A model generated the notes under the pieces. That model saw only the letters and a list, made by a program, of their open reading frames with translations, did not search any database and was not told the origin of the DNA. Of a stretch of DNA of 64,000 nucleotides, positions 1 to 11,049 are shown piece after piece (the first letter of the stretch is position 1; the number at the start of each line of letters is the position of its first letter). The stretch lies in the IMG/VR virus record IMGVR_UViG_3300007760_001422, positions 62,001 to 126,000 of that record. One strand, written 5' to 3'. The position numbers and the translations under genes are program-made. This DNA comes from a virus.

Positions 1-649
1 CTTTAACATAAATTAAAATATTCTCATGTTCAATATCAACGCCAGTCATGCCGCCGGCTGCACCATCTTCGTAGGTCGTGAAGCTATCATCTGCAGGCAT
101 CTTTCCAGAGTCCCCATCGTCGTCGTCACCTTCATCCTCGTCATCCCAGTTCTTATCATAAACAATATTTGTCGTTGATTCTACGTGCAGTTGAGGTATC
201 TTTAAAGTTTGTGTGGAGCCGGTCAAAAATTCTACAGAGCCTTCAACTATTTCACCGGTCAAAAACCTAAGATGCCATGCTGGAATATATTCACTTGATA
301 ATTCGGAAGTACCTAGAGGGTTTGGTAGTGTATAATTCTTTTCGTTATCTGGTTGCGGAATGTAATTCGAATCCATCAAGCTTCGGCGTTTTTCTTCTAA
401 ATAAGATTTAACATTTTCCTCAACACCCGTATATGCGCCTTGTGGCTTGTGGCGAGGGACCTCTTTGATCCTGTTAGTAATGTCGTTTTGATCTTCTTGG
501 AGACCAGCATATTCTGAATCATAGACTACATCGTCATCAAAAAACGCATAATAAACCGGGCTAAGTTTTCCTTCAGCCAACAAAGATCTGCCGAAACGAG
601 TTAACTTAAAATCTATTACCTCTTCTTTTCTATTAAAAAATTCTGACAT
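1..649 (-). CDS. Virion-associated protein, 3' end outside window (partial)
   Basis: The ATG is at 649 and 216 codons are open down to base 1, so the C-terminus lies outside the window. I do not recognise a catalytic domain. The N-terminus (MSEFFNRKEEVIDFKLTRFG) leads into a segment with SPVYYAFFDDD, followed by a Pro/Asn-rich stretch. Residues about 180-200 form a run of Asp/Glu/Gly, a possible calcium-binding or linker region. The gene sits 42 nt downstream of the giant LamG gene on the same strand, so a tail or baseplate-associated role is inferred from position only. The upstream spacer shows a weak GGGA-type ribosome site before ATG. The function is unknown; I am sure of the reading frame but not of the role. 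Confidence 0.75.
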   Translation of the reverse strand, partial: MSEFFNRKEEVIDFKLTRFGRSLLAEGKLSPVYYAFFDDDVVYDSEYAGLQEDQNDITNRIKEVPRHKPQGAYTGVEENVKSYLEEKRRSLMDSNYIPQPDNEKNYTLPNPLGTSELSSEYIPAWHLRFLTGEIVEGSVEFLTGSTQTLKIPQLHVESTTNIVYDKNWDDEDEGDDDDGDSGKMPADDSFTTYEDGAAGGMTGVDIEHENILIYVK

Positions 650-691
650 TTAATTTCCCATCATCTATAAGTATTTGCTAGCCATAAAAAT

Positions 692-3600
692 CTAAAAGCT
701 TCCGGGGGGAAGTTTATCAAACTCACTCTTTTTCATTCCTTCTTGTTCAGCCTCTTTTTTGGTTTTCGACATCTCTTCATCTGATGCTGATATGCCATAC
801 TGTGTCGCTTTTTTCGATTTGGCGGCCTTCATAAGCTTTTTCTCATCCGGGGTCATATGTTTATATTCTTTAGGAATATCGATGCCCTCGCCACTCTTTG
901 TATACATATCAATATCTGCATCCATTTTTATTGACTCCACCAAAGAACAATAATCATATGGCCAGTTAAAGTTATAGTCTGGTTCGGTGGCCTTGGTTCC
1001 GTCGTTGGATCCATGCTTAAATTTAAATTTAAAACCTGTATCATCCGCGGAGTCAAGCGTTTTTTCATAGTAATTCCATTTTGCTTTTTGTTTTACTTTA
1101 AAGACCATCCACTGTATGTTTGATAAATGGCCACCGTTATTATAGCCCTGTTCCACCCATGGACCAAGCAGTTCGCTTTGATCTATTTTGTGTGTTATCG
1201 TTCTTTCTTCAATCTTTATCTGCTTGGCCTTCTCTGGTAATAGATTTTGCCACATGTCTGCCAAGTCTTGTCTGTCAAAAGTACGTGAAAATTCAAATAT
1301 ATACATCATGATTGGTTCTACGCCGCCGGTGCCGGCAGGGATATCATGAAAAGCCCCAGATTCCTTATAAAACAAGGCATTAAGCCACGAAGGTAGCACG
1401 TATCGTTGCATTTTTTCTACCATATTTATTATACTTTGGCCCGGAATCATATCATCTAGACCGGGGAACTGCATTGGGGCCTGATCCTTCTTGCCATTTG
1501 CCATCTCTACCGCAGCATCAAACAATGGACGAGGAATAGTTGCAAAGTATCTTTTTCCCTCATCCTCAAAGAAAGGAACAGCAATAACTGCTTCACTGAT
1601 TGTTTTAGAACTGCGTATTTTGCCCACTGCAGATGGCTTGGATTTTTGGAATCCGCAGCGATCAGCCAGTGAAAAGACTTTTTTGCCCCAGCCTAATGGT
1701 TTCGGAGCGTCGGGATTGGCGCCGGCAGAGGTCAATACATCTTCTTCTTCTGTGGGTATTCTGGAGCCGTTAACATATGGTGTATTTAATGGATCCATTA
1801 TTTGTACAAAGAAGCCATCTTTTTCTGGCATAGCACCATACTGGTGCCACATTCCTTTAGTGAACGAGCCCGTGCCATATGGCAGCGATACAGCATGATC
1901 ATCTGCGTGACCATTGCTGTGATCAATACTAGTGTCGGGCCATGTTACTGATGAAGTGGCTGCGTTCTTGAAATTTAACACCGGGCTTTCCCACTTGGTT
2001 TGAATGACCCATTTATCACCTTGGGTTGTGTCGTCTTTAACAGCGATTGGAAGGTTTGTTATGGGATCGTATTCAATCGATTTATTTTTAACAGCACCCA
2101 GCATGTTTAAACTAGCAGATATCTGCATTGCGTTTTGTCTGTTGTCGGTCAAGGTGTAATCTTTATAGGTTGAGTTAGTTTGGTTGTTTTCGGCAACAGC
2201 GAATAAAAATTGATTTATCCCAGCGTTCCATCCACTGCCGCTAAAGAAAAAGTCTTCTCTATGAGGTATTCCGCCGCCTGATTGGCCATCCCCTGTTTGG
2301 CCAAGTGGCGATCCAAAATTGGCCCAAGCATTTCTTGTATAATATATCCCACTTTGTTCTCCGGCCACAGATGGATTCGGAGGCGTTGAAATTGATGACA
2401 AAACTTCAGATAACGTATATTTTCTAGCCTTGCTATCGGTGGGGTAAAAAATAATTCTGGCGCGGGCCTTGCCATGATAATATGGTGGTGTATAACAGTC
2501 CCAACCGGGGCCGCGAGTGTAATGGAACGGAGTGCTGTCGTTGGCAAGAATACTATGGTTTACTGGTGGCCCAAACGCGGAAGCCCTATCATACATCTCA
2601 AATGTATTATAACCTTTTGCAGTATAGTTGGCATTGGCTATTTCCGAATCGAGAATGACAGTTGTAAAGGGGCTCGTCACGTTGAGATCGCTATTTCTGT
2701 AAAAAACAACGTCCATTACATAGGCCGGACAATCTATAGACGAAGAAGCATTGAAGAAAAAATGACTGGGGCTCTTGTCGTCTGCCGAAACAAAGCTAGT
2801 TAGTTGGCCACCCTTGATATAAAAGTCGACAGATTCTGCCAAAAAGTTGTGCATTGCAAGTCTATATAATTCATTTTCTGCTCCTGACTTGGCTATTTGT
2901 ACTTTGGAAGCCAATGACGCAGACGGGTGTGGTTCATCATCACATATCCACTGTCCGTTTAAATACTGTTCTGGTTCTACCAGCGCTTCGAATGGAAAGC
3001 GCGCATTGAAATTACCAGAAATCATAGGCACACCAGCACCAGCAAAGCCGGTGCTATTGTAACCGCCGTCGCGACGAATGTATTCATTTCCCGTGCCACT
3101 GCCAGTGAGCGACCACCGTTTTGAGACGTGTATCGACGACTGGTTGTCATCCCAACCCCAACTCTCATGGACTGGCCAGTCAACGGCAACACCCGATTTG
3201 ATTGAGTTAAACAATAGGCCCGGGCCAAAGAATGGTTTGGCCAATGTTCTATAGTGTCCCTCATCTCCAGTTTTAAGAAGTTTGCTCCCATACGACTGCG
3301 AGAAATATTCCGCCAGTTGCACCGTTCTTTGCGCAGGAAAGAAGCCATTATATGGCAACAATCTTGTTATCGCCTTACATTTTAATGTTATAGATTTTGC
3401 ATTTGTAATTTCTTTATGATCTTCAAAAACAACGTCAAAAAACTTTAAAAAGTCTGTATGGCTATAGGTCTCATAAAATCCATCTTCGCCGCTCGACGAT
3501 ATTGGTGCACCCTTTAAAGATAGCCAATTTTTGTTTTTTGCACGGAAATTTCCATCATTTTTAATAACAAAATGTTCCATATGTTCACTAATATTGAATT

Positions 3601-6600
3601 CTGGTAATACAGAAAAATCTTTACCCAGCCTTTTTATTGGATCAATGTACTCTTCATACGATGAATAGTTTGGTGTCAATCCGGATTCCACTGGTGCTGT
3701 CCATGGCTGACTTGATATTGGCATCCAAACATGCTTAAGCACCTCTGCTCCGCCGGCAACACCATTGCCATGGCGCTGTGTCTTGTGTACGTCATATGTA
3801 TTATATTCCCATGTTGGCCTAGCATAATTAATAAGGGCAGAGGTTAACGGCAAATATACAGTGCGGTTTCTGAACCCCGTGGTTTTGCCTAGGCGCTCAT
3901 CTTTTTCATTCATAAACCATTGGTCGGTGCTGTGAAAGTGAGTCCAGTGATTTTGCAATATGCCGGCGCCAGCAGACCATGAGTGTTCGGGCGTGCCGGC
4001 ATATTTCCACGATGTATGCGAGCCAGAAGTTCCAGCCCATGGCAAACTGGTGTCATAGTCCAATCTTCCGTCTAGTGCCCAAATGCTGCTAGTAAGTGCG
4101 TAGCCGGGATTTGAGCCCGTAACATCGCCAACATCCCCTACCTCAAACTCACCTAGTGTATGACGGTTGTGTCGACTATCCTTCCAAAAAGTGATTAGAT
4201 AATCCGCTCTAGTATTTGTGTTGACTTTATACGAATTTTGCTCTTTCGGAAAAATTGTCTCTTTGTAGGTTATTGACGAAAATTTCTTAACTGGGCTTTG
4301 TTCTTCTTGCACACCCGGATATCCATACAATTCATACAGTTCGTCATATTTTTGTTTTCTTGTCTTTACGAGATGGAACTTATCATCTAACGTTTCATCA
4401 ATAAAATATACTAGATTATTGCCATAACTATGATCGATGACAATAACACCAAGCGTATTATCCTGCCTCTCGCCAACCAAGCCATGAGTTATTGGTTTAA
4501 ATCTTGAAGTTACCGGACCCTCTTCATAATTGGTTATAACTTCGCTTGTTGTCTGGGTCTTTTTGCCAGTATTATCAAGACCATGTAGCTGTTTTGGCTC
4601 TGAATGCCAATCGTATGTTGGGCCGTGCTTCTTTGGTGTGCCTATAATAGATAATATATTATGTTTTTTATGATATCTCGCAATTGGATGTTCGGCGCCT
4701 CTAATTTGCTTCCAGCTTGGCCAGCCATGAGCGCCGCCGCGGTGATGAATTATACCATTGAGCACCCTAGTGAACCCGGCATAAGTCAAATCATGTGAAG
4801 TCCTATAAACAAGACCCCCTTGATAGACATAGTTTTCTCTAGTGGCGGTGTGATCTGTATTATAATCGTTAAAGGCGTCGGGTGGATATCCTAAAATATT
4901 TTCACTTGTTCCGGTGAGGCTTGAAGAAATGGGCTCATATATAAGCGAATTCATCCCAGCAAAATCTACAGCCATAAAGGGGAAAGCGTTTGCGACTAGT
5001 CTGTCGACCCCATAATATTGTAAGTTGTTGCCGGTGTCGTAAATTCCTATATCACTGGCGCTAACAAAATTAACCACATTGCTGGTGAGTCCAGTTACCG
5101 CTCTTTGGGGGCTGGGTACCAGCGTTGTTGCCGGATATGAACTAGAGATTGTAAAATCAGCCGGCCAGTATCCTAGCGCTTCTATGTGCTGCTGGCTGGC
5201 GTTTCCAGTTATAGATGAGGTGATCCATGCATAATTCATATCGCTTTGAGGAATCGGCCTCTGCACGTACCAGTTGTCGTAACTGGTGCCCGTAGCTAAA
5301 GCAATATGATCACCATCAAATGGATAAGTACCACTTACATGAATTGTTCTTCTCGGGTTTCTATAAATTTTATGATAGGATGCGGTAGTTTGGGCATTAT
5401 TATAAAACCCATATTTACCAGAGTGTAATCGTAGCATGCTTTGAAGGGGGCCGCGGACGGAAAGGTTTCTTTGGTTTAACTCGTTATAAACCGATTTTTC
5501 TTCACTCTCAACATCCAAAAATCCCCTAGACATCACTTCGGGGCCACCGGGGGCAGAAAATCTCTCAACAAAAATATATTTGTTGATGCTGCCACTAGTT
5601 CTTTCCGTGAGATCGTGGTCCATGACTCCAGATATAATCGTTTGATTGGGTACTGCAGAGTTGTTGACCGTAATCCCTTCAGCCTTAACAAAGAAGCGAT
5701 TATTCACTGATCGGCCGGAAGTTTGAACTATTTCATAATCACGCGTATAGTTTCCTAACGAAGCCGGAATATTGCGCTCAAAATCAACAGAGCCGGTGAT
5801 CGTTCGAATGTTTTTTATGTTAACTGGTCTTTTGGCGGTTTCATCTCTATAATACATTGCGCGAGGAGCAGCATCGTTTGCGGCGGTACCGCGTTCATCG
5901 GCATTAACGGCGCCGCCGAAGTGGGTGCTTGTTGAGCGAAGAATGTTTCCGCCCGGGCCGTGGAGATAAAATCCATATGGCGCGTTTCCACCGGTGCCGC
6001 CATGCATTATAAACTGAAAAAACCATGCTTCAGGTCTATTAACCATCTGGGATGTGCCATCATTGAGCGGTATGTGTCTATGTTGGTTCCCGCCAACCCA
6101 TTTTTCCGTAAAAGGGCCCTGCATTGGCACATCGTGTGATTCACCAACCATATCCGAGTGAGCGTTGGTGACTTCATAAAACTTATCAGTCAGACGAGTA
6201 CTATCTATACGCTGGCCATTAAAGGCATATCTTACCCATAAATTGTGGTTTGAAACTGCTCCGCCGTCATTCGAGCCCGTGGCGAAAGAAGAAGATATAA
6301 TATTAAATGGAATAAATGTATTTCCCTCTTCTCTGTTTGGAATTGGTTTTCCGGGCAGGGCAATGTTCATTTTCATGCCCACTTTTTTGTTTTTGTTTGT
6401 TCGGAGCGCATATTCATCGGTGCAAGACTCGGCGTCCTTCAGTCGACTTATGCCGGCTGCGTCAATACCGGAATATCTTTCATTCCACATCCGGAGGGCC
6501 CACTCGCTAGTGCCATCATATCCAGTATATTTGCCCGGTCTAAGTGTCTTCCACCAGTTTGGTTTTTTGTTGGGATCAAAATTGACGCCGCCATGAATTA

Positions 6601-9600
6601 ATCTAGATTTTTCTATTTTTAATTTATATGGTTTTGTAAATCTTCTAACAGCATAGGTCGAGCCTCTATATGTTGTGCCTGTTTCTGTTGCTAACAATGG
6701 CCCAGAACCAGAAACAGCAGTGGTTGTTATTACACTCTGAAGACCTTTTCTGTCGCTATCGACGCCAGTATCACCAGAACCAGTAGCAGACAACGGTATG
6801 GTGGTACCATCCTTTTCGGCCCTCTCTTTCCACCACAAACAATTTTCATATTCCTTCTCGCTAGGTGGAGCGTGGCCGTATTCCCAATCATATGTAAGCT
6901 CATTGATCCCCTTGATGTGACCAATGGGATCAGATTGTTTAGATTCTAGTGTTGGAAACTTGTGATGATATTTACTTCTCTCCAGAATGTGACTTTCGAT
7001 CATCGTTCTCAAGCCGTCAGAGAATTGCGCTGAAGCTGGCACCAGCTGCATCAACATATCACCTACCGCCGAATCAATCCATTTATAATAGCTTACAAAC
7101 TTATCCAAATCTGGTGTGTTTTCAATTCTTTCAAAGAAAAGCTGCCTTAATTTAGCCAAACTCTTATACTCTGGTCGATATTTATTGACCGGCTCGCCTA
7201 TAAGATTATTAAACTCTATTACCGAAGACATAAACTTGAGCATTTCTTCTGATATTGTTTGGTACATGCTTTTTTCAAAAGCGAATAAAAATTTATTTTC
7301 CTTCTGGTTGCGTTTAAATATTTTATCTTCGTCGCCCCGTGAACTCACCATATCGGAAGATAACAAAACTTCAGGCTTTTGTTGGCGGCCAGAATAAATA
7401 TATTCTCTTTGAATGGCATCAGTCGAATTAGCCGGGAAATGATCGGCGCGCGCAAGATGTTGCCTTTTGGCTATGTCCCCCAGCCAACCATAACGATCCA
7501 TTAATTCCGAAGAACCGGAGGAAACATCTGGGACTGAAAACTGTCCGGACGCGTCCGAAGTTGCAATTGTTTCAAAATCCCAATGCAGCGCCAATGTGTC
7601 CATTTGGGGGATTGAACCTGATATGTCTTTTTGAGACAAGAAGGCGCTTCTATATGGATTTAGTGTTCCATAGTTTAAAACGTCGCGCGCGTGCATTCGT
7701 AGTGTTCTATCAGAAAGATAATCAATCCAATATCTAACAGCGCCGACCTTAACATCTGTGTAATTTACGACCGAACTACTGAATTCGGTTCTTAAAGCTC
7801 CGGCATATACTTTTTTAGGTGTTGTTAATAATTCTAGAGCTTGTGAGCGAGCAATGCTTGAAGTGAGAAAAAACTCATTATAAATTGTATCACCGACACT
7901 GTTGATTCCGGAAAAGACTAAATCATAGTCGCTTTGCACATCATCACTACCAGAAACAACGTTGATATTTAAATCTTTTTGCGGCTTTAACCTCAAAGAT
8001 ATGTTCCAATTCGAGTTGTCGTAAACGTTTTTGTATACACTGCTCGTCATCAACGGCACCATCGTACCGGTTACTTTAAAATAAGCATCTTTGTCTGTAT
8101 ATTGAGAAGAACCCTGTATACCGGCAAAAGAAGGTCTTACGGCAAATATGTTAAAGCTGGGTGCCGTAGATAAGGAGGACGTTGATTGTATACCAAAAAG
8201 AGAAGCGTGAGTATGCGTAAACTCTTTATATAGTGGGTTATACCTTGGAGCTTTTTTGGGAAAGAAAAACTCCGCTTCTGCTGTCATCGGGAGTCCTATT
8301 TCTTTTTGTTCGCCCTGTGAGCCAGAAATGGCGCCGCTTAAATGATGATCGGTATCACTCTCATATTGATATATTGTACTACCATATCTATCCGGGTGGT
8401 TAAAATCAACATAATTCTTTCGAGTTGTGACCTGTCTATAAGTATCTTCAAATTCAAATGTATAATTGTCGGCATAAATATTTAATCTTATCAGCTCATC
8501 ATCTATTCCAAAACAACGAATTAAATTTCTAAAGGCTTTTTCTGTACCTTTGGATTTATAAATTGTTGTTAAATTGTTATATATGTTTTGGTATATAAGA
8601 TTTTTTACATTATAGATTTTGTCTTTATATATTTTATCGTCGCCGCGGCTCAAAAAATATTCAACTGCGTCAGCGTCAGCAAAGAGTTCCGATACCGAAA
8701 AACCCATCGAGGAAAGCAGCCTATCGGAAAATGGCATAGGCTTGTATATACTGCCTGTGGCTTCCGGGGCAAAGCTTCCAGTTATAAATTTATTGTCTTT
8801 GAGGTTTGGAAGAGACTCAATTTGCATCCACAGCGTGTCAAAGTAACTTGCCATCATTTGTGTCAAGTTCTTTAAATGAGTGGAGCCAGCACGGTTCTCT
8901 TCCTCTACTATCCATTCTGGAAACGTATTGTATAATGCGGCGTTGTTTTCATAGTCATGTTTCTTGCCTAATAAAATTTTTGTATTATACAAACTTAAAA
9001 CGTCCGGATGGGTAGAGTAAATTATTGGGTCTTTATATTCCATGGGCACTTTGCCCGCCTCTACCATGGCCGATCCGGTATATCTAGAGACGCTAGAATA
9101 ACCAATCCAATCACCATTGCTAATTCGGCCAGAATAGTCCAACACCTTCATATCAATGGAGGAGGTGGCAGTTATACCTTCATTAAATTTATAATAGACC
9201 CCCAAAGATGTATTGGCATCGTCTGTATTCGTTCCTCCACCAACTTGACCAAACCAATTGGTACCCACGTCGCGGGAATTTCTAGAGGTCTTCCAAAATC
9301 TAAACTCATCAATGGAAGCTGATAGTTTTCCCCATCCGAGGTTAGCAGAGAGAGTGCCTGATGGGGGCGCTGCAAGTGCGCCAATGGTTGAAATTAAGGC
9401 ACCACTTACTGGAGAGATGGGGTTTCCACCAGTATATGTATCGTTATAATCTCCATCAAGATATAAAACTGCTTTTGGGTGATTATTGAATTTTGATACT
9501 TCCCACAAAAGACCACTAGAACCAGTGCTGTGGCTAAAGTTTATCATGTGGCCGGAATTCGAGCCAATTTCGTCTAATATCTGATAATTTGGGCCGGCCC

Positions 9601-11047
9601 CGAGAGCGTTACTGCCCATCTTCCACCAATTAGATAAGTTGGCTATTTTAGAGTGGTTTCTTAAATCCAAATAAACGCCGTTATTATACAATTCTAAAAC
9701 GTCGCCGGCTTCAAGTTCTGCGTTCCAGATTGATATTTCATCCAGATAGCCATCGAAGCCTTTTAATGCTGGTGATGTCCAGTTGCTTTCATAATAGAGG
9801 CCTCCGATATAAAAATGATCATTTATGGGCGCTGCGCCGGCCTCATCAGTAAGATCGGTGTCGACAGCTGTTTCGCCCTTTACCACCACGCCATCAACAT
9901 ATACTTTATATTTTGCGCCGCCATTATCATAAACCACGAGCGTTACATGGTGCCAGTCTCCATCAGCATAATTTGTGCTGGATATAACTGTATTGTCACC
10001 GCCAAAAATTGTATATAATCTTCCAGTAGAGGCTTGCATATATATAATGCCGCCAGTACCAAATGCAGAGCCCAGCGCATTTGTTGCACTCAAGAATAAA
10101 GTTTCGTTTTGAGACGGTGTGTTATCTCTGCGGAACCATAAAGATATTGCATATTCTGGCGTTGCAGAGAGCCATGGCCAAAAATCGTGTTCCATATCGA
10201 GATATGTACTTGAGCCAGCTTCGTTGACGGAATTATCGAATTTGATGGCACTTTCTCTTACCGTATCAAAGGATATAGCATAATGGTGCCAACTATCATC
10301 GGCAATCGAACCTGTCCCTAAATTAGAACCAAGCGAGGCAGTGGCAAAACCAGAAGTGCCCGACATATATGTAACGAGAAAGCCAGAATTTAAATCATGC
10401 GATGATGCTGTTAGCTCTACAGATAATCGACCATAATCACTGCTTGTCCAAACACTTGAGGTTGTTACAACATCAAAAATAACCTCTCGTTTTGTCTTGG
10501 CGGTATCAAATGCCGACTTTTTAAGCCAAAATTCCACAGCATTGCCAGAACTTCCACCAAATCTTAAATTTGAATCTCTATGTTTTGATAAATCATAAAT
10601 ATTATCTTTATGGGGGCCGCCTTTTGTAAAAATATATTCAGCCAAAGAACTGCTTCCATAATCATCAACTATTTGGCCAACGGTACCGTATGAGTTTGCA
10701 GCAAATTTAATATATCCGTTCGTTCTGGGGTATTCTTGCTCAAACATATATAAATCTATATAAGATGAACTATTATACCACTCCATCACCTCGTGTCGAG
10801 AACCATCATATGGATATTGATTATAAATTCTTTTTATAGCATCATCGTAATAGCTTTCAGCCGAACCAAATTTAGCAAAATTTGCCGGATCGGAAAAGTC
10901 GACGGGCGGAACAAACCTCTCTTCGTCTTCTGTATATGATTTAACCAGTCTTGTTGATTCTACATCTTGTGCTAATTCTTCCAAGGACGTGCTTGGTAGG
11001 TGTTTGAAGTTTTTCTTTTTTTTACCAAAATATTTTTTAATACTCAT
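692..11047 (-). CDS. Giant LamG-domain tail/baseplate protein (3451 aa)
   Basis: A virion protein probably exposed at the tail tip or fibre base. Near the N-terminus are LamG/concanavalin-like folds: one around residues 160-260 (DDSWHHYAIS near 252), a second around 295-470 (GDWHHVTLVVY near 364, then GYLDEISIWN), and a third, degenerate one around 525-620 (SASIDEFRFWK near 579). Such jelly-roll domains usually bind carbohydrate. Around residues 825-845 lies YKSKGTEKAFRNLIRCFGID, similar in pattern to the KGT...LxxxG core of P2 gpI-type tail proteins; this resemblance is an inference. The remaining 2600 residues are rich in Ser, Thr, Gly, Asn and aromatics, with no domain I can name. The C-terminal 60 residues are Lys/Glu-rich and probably helical. 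The gene starts 2 nt after the stop of the 522-residue protein gene, so they are probably co-expressed. At 10.4 kb it is the largest gene in the window. Confidence 0.85.
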   Translation of the reverse strand: MSIKKYFGKKKKNFKHLPSTSLEELAQDVESTRLVKSYTEDEERFVPPVDFSDPANFAKFGSAESYYDDAIKRIYNQYPYDGSRHEVMEWYNSSSYIDLYMFEQEYPRTNGYIKFAANSYGTVGQIVDDYGSSSLAEYIFTKGGPHKDNIYDLSKHRDSNLRFGGSSGNAVEFWLKKSAFDTAKTKREVIFDVVTTSSVWTSSDYGRLSVELTASSHDLNSGFLVTYMSGTSGFATASLGSNLGTGSIADDSWHHYAISFDTVRESAIKFDNSVNEAGSSTYLDMEHDFWPWLSATPEYAISLWFRRDNTPSQNETLFLSATNALGSAFGTGGIIYMQASTGRLYTIFGGDNTVISSTNYADGDWHHVTLVVYDNGGAKYKVYVDGVVVKGETAVDTDLTDEAGAAPINDHFYIGGLYYESNWTSPALKGFDGYLDEISIWNAELEAGDVLELYNNGVYLDLRNHSKIANLSNWWKMGSNALGAGPNYQILDEIGSNSGHMINFSHSTGSSGLLWEVSKFNNHPKAVLYLDGDYNDTYTGGNPISPVSGALISTIGALAAPPSGTLSANLGWGKLSASIDEFRFWKTSRNSRDVGTNWFGQVGGGTNTDDANTSLGVYYKFNEGITATSSIDMKVLDYSGRISNGDWIGYSSVSRYTGSAMVEAGKVPMEYKDPIIYSTHPDVLSLYNTKILLGKKHDYENNAALYNTFPEWIVEEENRAGSTHLKNLTQMMASYFDTLWMQIESLPNLKDNKFITGSFAPEATGSIYKPMPFSDRLLSSMGFSVSELFADADAVEYFLSRGDDKIYKDKIYNVKNLIYQNIYNNLTTIYKSKGTEKAFRNLIRCFGIDDELIRLNIYADNYTFEFEDTYRQVTTRKNYVDFNHPDRYGSTIYQYESDTDHHLSGAISGSQGEQKEIGLPMTAEAEFFFPKKAPRYNPLYKEFTHTHASLFGIQSTSSLSTAPSFNIFAVRPSFAGIQGSSQYTDKDAYFKVTGTMVPLMTSSVYKNVYDNSNWNISLRLKPQKDLNINVVSGSDDVQSDYDLVFSGINSVGDTIYNEFFLTSSIARSQALELLTTPKKVYAGALRTEFSSSVVNYTDVKVGAVRYWIDYLSDRTLRMHARDVLNYGTLNPYRSAFLSQKDISGSIPQMDTLALHWDFETIATSDASGQFSVPDVSSGSSELMDRYGWLGDIAKRQHLARADHFPANSTDAIQREYIYSGRQQKPEVLLSSDMVSSRGDEDKIFKRNQKENKFLFAFEKSMYQTISEEMLKFMSSVIEFNNLIGEPVNKYRPEYKSLAKLRQLFFERIENTPDLDKFVSYYKWIDSAVGDMLMQLVPASAQFSDGLRTMIESHILERSKYHHKFPTLESKQSDPIGHIKGINELTYDWEYGHAPPSEKEYENCLWWKERAEKDGTTIPLSATGSGDTGVDSDRKGLQSVITTTAVSGSGPLLATETGTTYRGSTYAVRRFTKPYKLKIEKSRLIHGGVNFDPNKKPNWWKTLRPGKYTGYDGTSEWALRMWNERYSGIDAAGISRLKDAESCTDEYALRTNKNKKVGMKMNIALPGKPIPNREEGNTFIPFNIISSSFATGSNDGGAVSNHNLWVRYAFNGQRIDSTRLTDKFYEVTNAHSDMVGESHDVPMQGPFTEKWVGGNQHRHIPLNDGTSQMVNRPEAWFFQFIMHGGTGGNAPYGFYLHGPGGNILRSTSTHFGGAVNADERGTAANDAAPRAMYYRDETAKRPVNIKNIRTITGSVDFERNIPASLGNYTRDYEIVQTSGRSVNNRFFVKAEGITVNNSAVPNQTIISGVMDHDLTERTSGSINKYIFVERFSAPGGPEVMSRGFLDVESEEKSVYNELNQRNLSVRGPLQSMLRLHSGKYGFYNNAQTTASYHKIYRNPRRTIHVSGTYPFDGDHIALATGTSYDNWYVQRPIPQSDMNYAWITSSITGNASQQHIEALGYWPADFTISSSYPATTLVPSPQRAVTGLTSNVVNFVSASDIGIYDTGNNLQYYGVDRLVANAFPFMAVDFAGMNSLIYEPISSSLTGTSENILGYPPDAFNDYNTDHTATRENYVYQGGLVYRTSHDLTYAGFTRVLNGIIHHRGGAHGWPSWKQIRGAEHPIARYHKKHNILSIIGTPKKHGPTYDWHSEPKQLHGLDNTGKKTQTTSEVITNYEEGPVTSRFKPITHGLVGERQDNTLGVIVIDHSYGNNLVYFIDETLDDKFHLVKTRKQKYDELYELYGYPGVQEEQSPVKKFSSITYKETIFPKEQNSYKVNTNTRADYLITFWKDSRHNRHTLGEFEVGDVGDVTGSNPGYALTSSIWALDGRLDYDTSLPWAGTSGSHTSWKYAGTPEHSWSAGAGILQNHWTHFHSTDQWFMNEKDERLGKTTGFRNRTVYLPLTSALINYARPTWEYNTYDVHKTQRHGNGVAGGAEVLKHVWMPISSQPWTAPVESGLTPNYSSYEEYIDPIKRLGKDFSVLPEFNISEHMEHFVIKNDGNFRAKNKNWLSLKGAPISSSGEDGFYETYSHTDFLKFFDVVFEDHKEITNAKSITLKCKAITRLLPYNGFFPAQRTVQLAEYFSQSYGSKLLKTGDEGHYRTLAKPFFGPGLLFNSIKSGVAVDWPVHESWGWDDNQSSIHVSKRWSLTGSGTGNEYIRRDGGYNSTGFAGAGVPMISGNFNARFPFEALVEPEQYLNGQWICDDEPHPSASLASKVQIAKSGAENELYRLAMHNFLAESVDFYIKGGQLTSFVSADDKSPSHFFFNASSSIDCPAYVMDVVFYRNSDLNVTSPFTTVILDSEIANANYTAKGYNTFEMYDRASAFGPPVNHSILANDSTPFHYTRGPGWDCYTPPYYHGKARARIIFYPTDSKARKYTLSEVLSSISTPPNPSVAGEQSGIYYTRNAWANFGSPLGQTGDGQSGGGIPHREDFFFSGSGWNAGINQFLFAVAENNQTNSTYKDYTLTDNRQNAMQISASLNMLGAVKNKSIEYDPITNLPIAVKDDTTQGDKWVIQTKWESPVLNFKNAATSSVTWPDTSIDHSNGHADDHAVSLPYGTGSFTKGMWHQYGAMPEKDGFFVQIMDPLNTPYVNGSRIPTEEEDVLTSAGANPDAPKPLGWGKKVFSLADRCGFQKSKPSAVGKIRSSKTISEAVIAVPFFEDEGKRYFATIPRPLFDAAVEMANGKKDQAPMQFPGLDDMIPGQSIINMVEKMQRYVLPSWLNALFYKESGAFHDIPAGTGGVEPIMMYIFEFSRTFDRQDLADMWQNLLPEKAKQIKIEERTITHKIDQSELLGPWVEQGYNNGGHLSNIQWMVFKVKQKAKWNYYEKTLDSADDTGFKFKFKHGSNDGTKATEPDYNFNWPYDYCSLVESIKMDADIDMYTKSGEGIDIPKEYKHMTPDEKKLMKAAKSKKATQYGISASDEEMSKTKKEAEQEGMKKSEFDKLPPGSF

Positions 11048-11049
11048 GT

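Noticed and set aside
6243-6596. Plus-strand open frames inside the LamG gene (and similar ones throughout)
   Set aside because: They lie wholly within a long minus-strand gene with clear protein signature and have no ribosome site or family match.
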